Assembly (NCBI RefSeq): GCF_004342175.1
Contig: NZ_SMAO01000004.1
Location: forward strand, 434,001 to 498,000
DNA: 64,000 nucleotides
Direction: 5' to 3'
Source: Thiobaca trueperi
GTDB taxonomy: Bacteria; Pseudomonadota; Gammaproteobacteria; Chromatiales; Chromatiaceae
Both the position numbers and the translations under genes were made by a program. Below the pieces are notes generated by a model. The model was not told where the DNA came from. It did no database searches and saw only the letters and a list, made by a program, of their open reading frames with translations. Shown piece by piece: positions 60,460 through 64,000 of the stretch (position 1 is its first letter; each line of letters opens with the position of its first letter).

Positions 60460-63291
60460 GTGACTGACTACAAGCATACCCTGAATCTTCCCCACACCGG
60501 CTTTGCGATGAAGGCCAACCTGGCCCAGCGCGAACCTGAAATGCTCAAGCATTGGGAGTCGCTGGATCTCTACGCTCGTATCCGCGCCGCGCGCGCCGGG
60601 GCCGAGACCTTCATCCTGCACGACGGCCCGCCCTACGCCAATGGGGACATTCATATCGGTCATGCGGTCAACAAGGTGCTCAAGGACATCATCGTCAAGT
60701 CGCGCACCCTAGACGGTCTGGACGCGCCCTATGTGCCGGGCTGGGACTGCCACGGTCTGCCGATCGAACTCCAGGTCGAGAAGAAAAAGGGCAAGCCGGG
60801 CCACAAGATCAGCGCCGCCGAGTTCCGCGTCGCCTGCCGCGAGTACGCCGCCAAACAGGTCGATGGCCAGCGGCGCGACTTCAAGCGGCTCGGCGTCTTC
60901 GGCGACTGGGAGCGGCCCTATCTGACGATGGATTTCGGCTGCGAGGCCGACATCGTGCGCGCGCTGGGCCGGATCATCGCCAACGGCCATGTGCAGAAGG
61001 GCGAGAAGCCGGTGCACTGGTGCATCGACTGCGGCTCGGCGCTGGCCGAGGCCGAGGTCGAATACGCCGACAAGCAGTCCATTGCCATCGACGTGCGTTT
61101 CCCGGTCATCGAGCCGGAGGTGCTCGCGGCGCGCTGTCACGGCAGCCCCAACGGCTGCGGCGAGGGACCGGCGTCGGTCGTCATCTGGACCACCACCCCC
61201 TGGACCCTGCCGGCGAACCAGGCCGTCGCGCTCAATGCCGAACTGGAATACGTCATCGTCCAGGCCGACTCGACGCAGGGCCGGGAGCGTCTGATCGTCG
61301 CCGAAGGTCTGCTCAAGGACACCATGGACCGCTGGGGCATCCAGGACTATCGGGTGCTGGGCTATGGACGCGGCATCGATTTCGAGGGGCTCAGGCTCCG
61401 TCATCCATTCTATGACCGCGAGGTGCCGGTCATCGTCGGCGAGCATGTGACGCTCGACGCCGGCACCGGCGCGGTCCATACCGCGCCCGGTCATGGTCTG
61501 GAGGATTACATCGTCGGCCAGCGTTACGGTCTCGCGGTCGATAACCCGGTCGGCGGCGATGGCCGTTTCCTGCCCGGCACGCCGCTGTTCGAGGGGCAGA
61601 ACGTCTTCCAGGCCAACGAGCAGGTGGTCGAGACGCTCAAGGCGCACGGCGCGCTGCTGCTGGAGACGCGCTTCACGCATAGCTATCCGCACTGCTGGCG
61701 CCACAAGACGCCCATCATCTTTCGCGCCACGCCGCAGTGGTTCATCAGTATGGACAAACAGAGTCTGCGCGAGACCGCGCTGCGTGAGATCGACAGGGTG
61801 CGCTGGATGCCCGACTGGGGCCAGAGCCGCATCGAGGGCATGGTGCGCGGACGTCCCGACTGGTGCATCTCGCGCCAGCGCACCTGGGGCGTGCCGATCA
61901 CGCTCCTGGTTCACAAGGAAACAGGCGCACTCCACCCGCGCACGACTGATTTGATTGAAGTCGTCGCCAAACGGATCGAAAAACACGGCATCGAGGCCTG
62001 GTTCGCGCTCCATCCGCGCGATCTGCTGGGCGACGAGGAGGGCGCGCAGTACGACAAGATCCAGGACACCCTGGATGTCTGGTTCGACTCGGGCGTCACC
62101 CATGCCTGCGTGCTGGAACGGCGCGAAGGACTGAGCGTCCCGGCGGATCTCTATCTGGAAGGCTCCGACCAGCATCGCGGCTGGTTCCAGTCTTCGCTCA
62201 TGACCTCGGTCGCCATGCACGGACGCGCGCCCTACCGTCAGGTGCTCACCCACGGTTTCACCGTGGATGCCAGGGGCGAGAAGATGTCCAAGTCCAAGGG
62301 CAACGTGGTCAGCCCGCAGGACGTGATGAAGACGCTTGGGGCCGACATCATCCGGCTCTGGGTCGCGGCGACCGACTATCGCACCGAGATGAACGTCAGC
62401 GACGAGATCCTCAAACGCACCGCCGACGCCTACCGGCGCATCCGCAACACCGCGCGCTTCCTGCTCGCCAATCTCAACGGCTTCGATCCGGCGGTCAATC
62501 TGGTCGCGCCTGCCGACATGGTCGAACTCGACCGCTGGGCGGTGGATCGCGCCTGCCGGTTACAGGCGGAGATCATCGACGCCTATCGTGACTATCAGTT
62601 CCATCTGATCTGTCAGAAGGTCCAGCAGTTCTGCGTGGTCGATCTGGGTGGTTTCTACCTGGATGTCATCAAGGACCGCCAGTACACCACCCAGGCCGAC
62701 AGCCTGGCGCGGCGTTCCTGCCAGACCGCCATGTATCACATCGTCGAGGCCATGAGCCGCTGGCTGGCGCCCATCCTCAGCTTCACCGCCGACGAGATCT
62801 GGCGCGAGATCCCCGGCGCGCGGGCCGGGACGGTCTTTACCGAGACCTGGTATGGCGGACTCTTCGCGCTTGATGCCGGCGACCCGCTGGATCGTGGCTT
62901 CTGGGATCGGGTCATCGCCGCCCGCGCCGCCGTCGGCCCCGCACTGGAGACCGCCCGTCAGGCCGGACGGATCGGCGCCTCGCTTGACGCCGAACTGGAG
63001 CTCTATGGCGCCGATGAGCTGCTGGAGACCCTGGGACGGCTGGGCGACGAACTGCGCTTTGCGCTCATCGTCTCTGACGTCAGACTGCATCCGCTCGCCG
63101 CGCGGCCCGACGACGCCAGCGACACCGAACTCGACGGACTCGCCGTGCGCGTCATCGCCTGCGAACACACCAAATGCGTGCGCTGCTGGCACCATCGCGC
63201 CGATGTGGGCGTCAATTCAGAGCACCCTGAATTGTGCGGACGCTGTGTCGAGAATGTCGCTGGTGGCGGTGAAAGACGGCGTTTTGCGTAG
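60460..63291 (+). CDS. ileS: Isoleucyl-tRNA synthetase
   Basis: 943 residues, the normal bacterial length. Class I signatures: HIGH in [11 protein letters not shown] and KMSKS in [10 protein letters not shown]. The editing (CP1) domain contains [15 protein letters not shown] and [11 protein letters not shown]. The C-terminus carries a zinc-ribbon ([12 protein letters not shown] and LCGRCVENV), typical of bacterial-type IleRS. It charges tRNA-Ile. The start is a GTG at 60460. In many gammaproteobacteria ileS is flanked by ribF and lspA; here neither is adjacent: a repeat element lies upstream and two unknown genes downstream. Confidence 0.97.
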   Translation: MTDYKHTLNLPHTGFAMKANLAQREPEMLKHWESLDLYARIRAARAGAETFILHDGPPYANGDIHIGHAVNKVLKDIIVKSRTLDGLDAPYVPGWDCHGLPIELQVEKKKGKPGHKISAAEFRVACREYAAKQVDGQRRDFKRLGVFGDWERPYLTMDFGCEADIVRALGRIIANGHVQKGEKPVHWCIDCGSALAEAEVEYADKQSIAIDVRFPVIEPEVLAARCHGSPNGCGEGPASVVIWTTTPWTLPANQAVALNAELEYVIVQADSTQGRERLIVAEGLLKDTMDRWGIQDYRVLGYGRGIDFEGLRLRHPFYDREVPVIVGEHVTLDAGTGAVHTAPGHGLEDYIVGQRYGLAVDNPVGGDGRFLPGTPLFEGQNVFQANEQVVETLKAHGALLLETRFTHSYPHCWRHKTPIIFRATPQWFISMDKQSLRETALREIDRVRWMPDWGQSRIEGMVRGRPDWCISRQRTWGVPITLLVHKETGALHPRTTDLIEVVAKRIEKHGIEAWFALHPRDLLGDEEGAQYDKIQDTLDVWFDSGVTHACVLERREGLSVPADLYLEGSDQHRGWFQSSLMTSVAMHGRAPYRQVLTHGFTVDARGEKMSKSKGNVVSPQDVMKTLGADIIRLWVAATDYRTEMNVSDEILKRTADAYRRIRNTARFLLANLNGFDPAVNLVAPADMVELDRWAVDRACRLQAEIIDAYRDYQFHLICQKVQQFCVVDLGGFYLDVIKDRQYTTQADSLARRSCQTAMYHIVEAMSRWLAPILSFTADEIWREIPGARAGTVFTETWYGGLFALDAGDPLDRGFWDRVIAARAAVGPALETARQAGRIGASLDAELELYGADELLETLGRLGDELRFALIVSDVRLHPLAARPDDASDTELDGLAVRVIACEHTKCVRCWHHRADVGVNSEHPELCGRCVENVAGGGERRRFA

Positions 63292-63301
63292 AGGGAGCGC
63301 C

Positions 63302-63739
63302 ATGAGCGGGATCCCGTTCACTGACCGCGAGCTAAGACGCGCGTGGCGGGAGCTATCGGCAATCGCCACTCCCTCAGCAGGCGTAACACGCAAGAACCCA
63401 CACCGCCTATTGTTGTTCTACGCTGTGGAGTGCGGCCTGAAGGCCGTTTGGCTCAAGCGGCAGAGACGCAGTCTATTTGACTGCGATGACATTGACGAGA
63501 TAGGTCACAACTTGCGGCAACTGCTCAAGGAACTGAAGATCGGCGCAAATCTGGCCTTGCCGGAAAATTTGCAACTTAAACCGGTGACCCAAAAGAGCGG
63601 TAGCCAGGCTCGGAACGGCGGTATCAGCATCCTGCATCAAGCCTGGCGCTACGGGGGCGAATGCACGTCGCCCACCGACCAGGATTGCGAAGATCAGCTG
63701 CAGCAGGTGCTGAACTGGATTCAAGGAGAACTCAAGTGA
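63302..63739 (+). CDS. Unknown protein, possibly HEPN-like
   Basis: 145 residues from an ATG with GAGGGAG just upstream, 10 bases after ileS. No signal or TM segment. The segment NPHRLLLFYAVECGLKAVWLKR followed 20 residues later by DEIGHNLRQLLKELKI looks like two long helices with a conserved E and G-H-N-L, as in HEPN-type helical proteins (abortive infection and toxin families), but a clear R-x4-H motif is not present, so this is tentative. The downstream gene starts with GTG overlapping its TGA, so the two form a coupled pair. They replace the lspA gene often found after ileS. Confidence 0.75.
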   Translation: MSGIPFTDRELRRAWRELSAIATPSAGVTRKNPHRLLLFYAVECGLKAVWLKRQRRSLFDCDDIDEIGHNLRQLLKELKIGANLALPENLQLKPVTQKSGSQARNGGISILHQAWRYGGECTSPTDQDCEDQLQQVLNWIQGELK

Positions 63740-64000
63740 CTCTGCATAACGGAGCCATCGAACGCTTGCTGACATGGCTGGACGTGGAGCGGGTGCTCAA
63801 ACAGCAAACCAACCTCTGGACTCGACTGCCCGATGGCATTCAGGGCGTGGACTGTTTTGCCGATGGCATGGAGATTCGCCACGCCGCTGACCCATCACAG
63901 GTGGACAGTTGGCTGAGCGATCTCTTTGGTCACGCCTACCAGCGCGAGCCGCAAGCGATCATCCTGCGTATCGGAAACGCCACTTATCCGGTTGAACTGG
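63736..64000 (+). CDS. 5' part of an unknown gene coupled to the preceding one (runs off the right edge)
   Basis: A GTG at 63736 overlaps the stop of the preceding gene (GTGA) and opens 88 codons with no stop before the edge, beginning MTLHNGAIERLLTWLDVERV. The visible part is soluble, with residues LPDGIQGVDCFADGMEIRHA and AIILRIGNATYPVEL in alternating hydrophobic pattern, suggesting an alpha/beta domain. No family recognised. Codon use resembles the chromosome. Reading it as an operon partner of the gene before it is based on the overlap. Confidence 0.65.
   Translation, partial: MTLHNGAIERLLTWLDVERVLKQQTNLWTRLPDGIQGVDCFADGMEIRHAADPSQVDSWLSDLFGHAYQREPQAIILRIGNATYPVEL

Overview
The window reads as chromosome of a high-GC gammaproteobacterium. 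The overall gene complement (EttA, MutY-YggX, IleS, MetY, CbrA-like SSS kinase, many PAS-rich hybrid kinases, GGDEF/EAL and HD-GYP proteins) fits the purple sulfur bacteria (Chromatiaceae), but no photosynthesis or sulfur-oxidation gene is present here, so that placement is inference. Coding density is high. The short AT-richer tract at about 21.6-24.3 kb is the clearest foreign segment.

Layout. 0-3.5 kb, minus strand: a small membrane protein, an Na+/solute-symporter-fused histidine kinase and its response regulator, then a gene running off the left edge. 3.5-7.7 kb: ettA and a secreted DUF1566/repeat protein with a broken C-terminus. 8.1-13.4 kb: a two-gene RND efflux operon divergent from a TetR regulator, separated by a repeat-rich spacer. 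13.5-16.9 kb: acyl-CoA ligase, tRNA-Gly(CCC), mutY-yggX. 17.1-21.5 kb: a second two-gene RND operon. 21.9-25.4 kb: an accessory patch with a stand-alone colicin-E3-like RNase domain, a small partner protein and an ImmA/IrrE protease in overlapping order, a well-formed integron attC site, a cassette-like ORF, and an Rpn/DUF4351 gene bracketed by inverted repeats. 25.5-26.3 kb: a TacAT-type toxin-antitoxin pair. 26.4-32.2 kb: a three-gene exopolysaccharide-like operon whose first gene fuses a degenerate GH18 domain, a CE4 deacetylase and a processive GT2, followed by GH26-like and TIM-barrel glycosidase-like secreted proteins. 32.3-39.5 kb: DUF1415, a Cys-rich lipoprotein, an Rpn gene remnant, a secreted phytase-like esterase, metY, a CoA-binding protein and an SLC13 carrier.

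39.5-60.1 kb is a signalling block: three giant hybrid kinases, a CHASE4-PAS-GAF-GGDEF-EAL protein, a cyclic-nucleotide-domain kinase with its response regulator, agmatine deiminase, and an HD-GYP protein. Two of the hybrid kinases share an almost identical N-terminal third, which points to a recent duplication or gene conversion. 60.5-64 kb: ileS, followed not by lspA but by two overlapping genes of unknown function, the second cut by the window edge.

Non-coding sequence carries at least four dispersed repeat families (GTCGTT hairpins, GCGCGGTTTAA palindromes, ACAGGATTAACAGG inverted repeats, GGATGGGTAGAGCG repeats). No CRISPR array, rRNA, integrase or transposase was seen.
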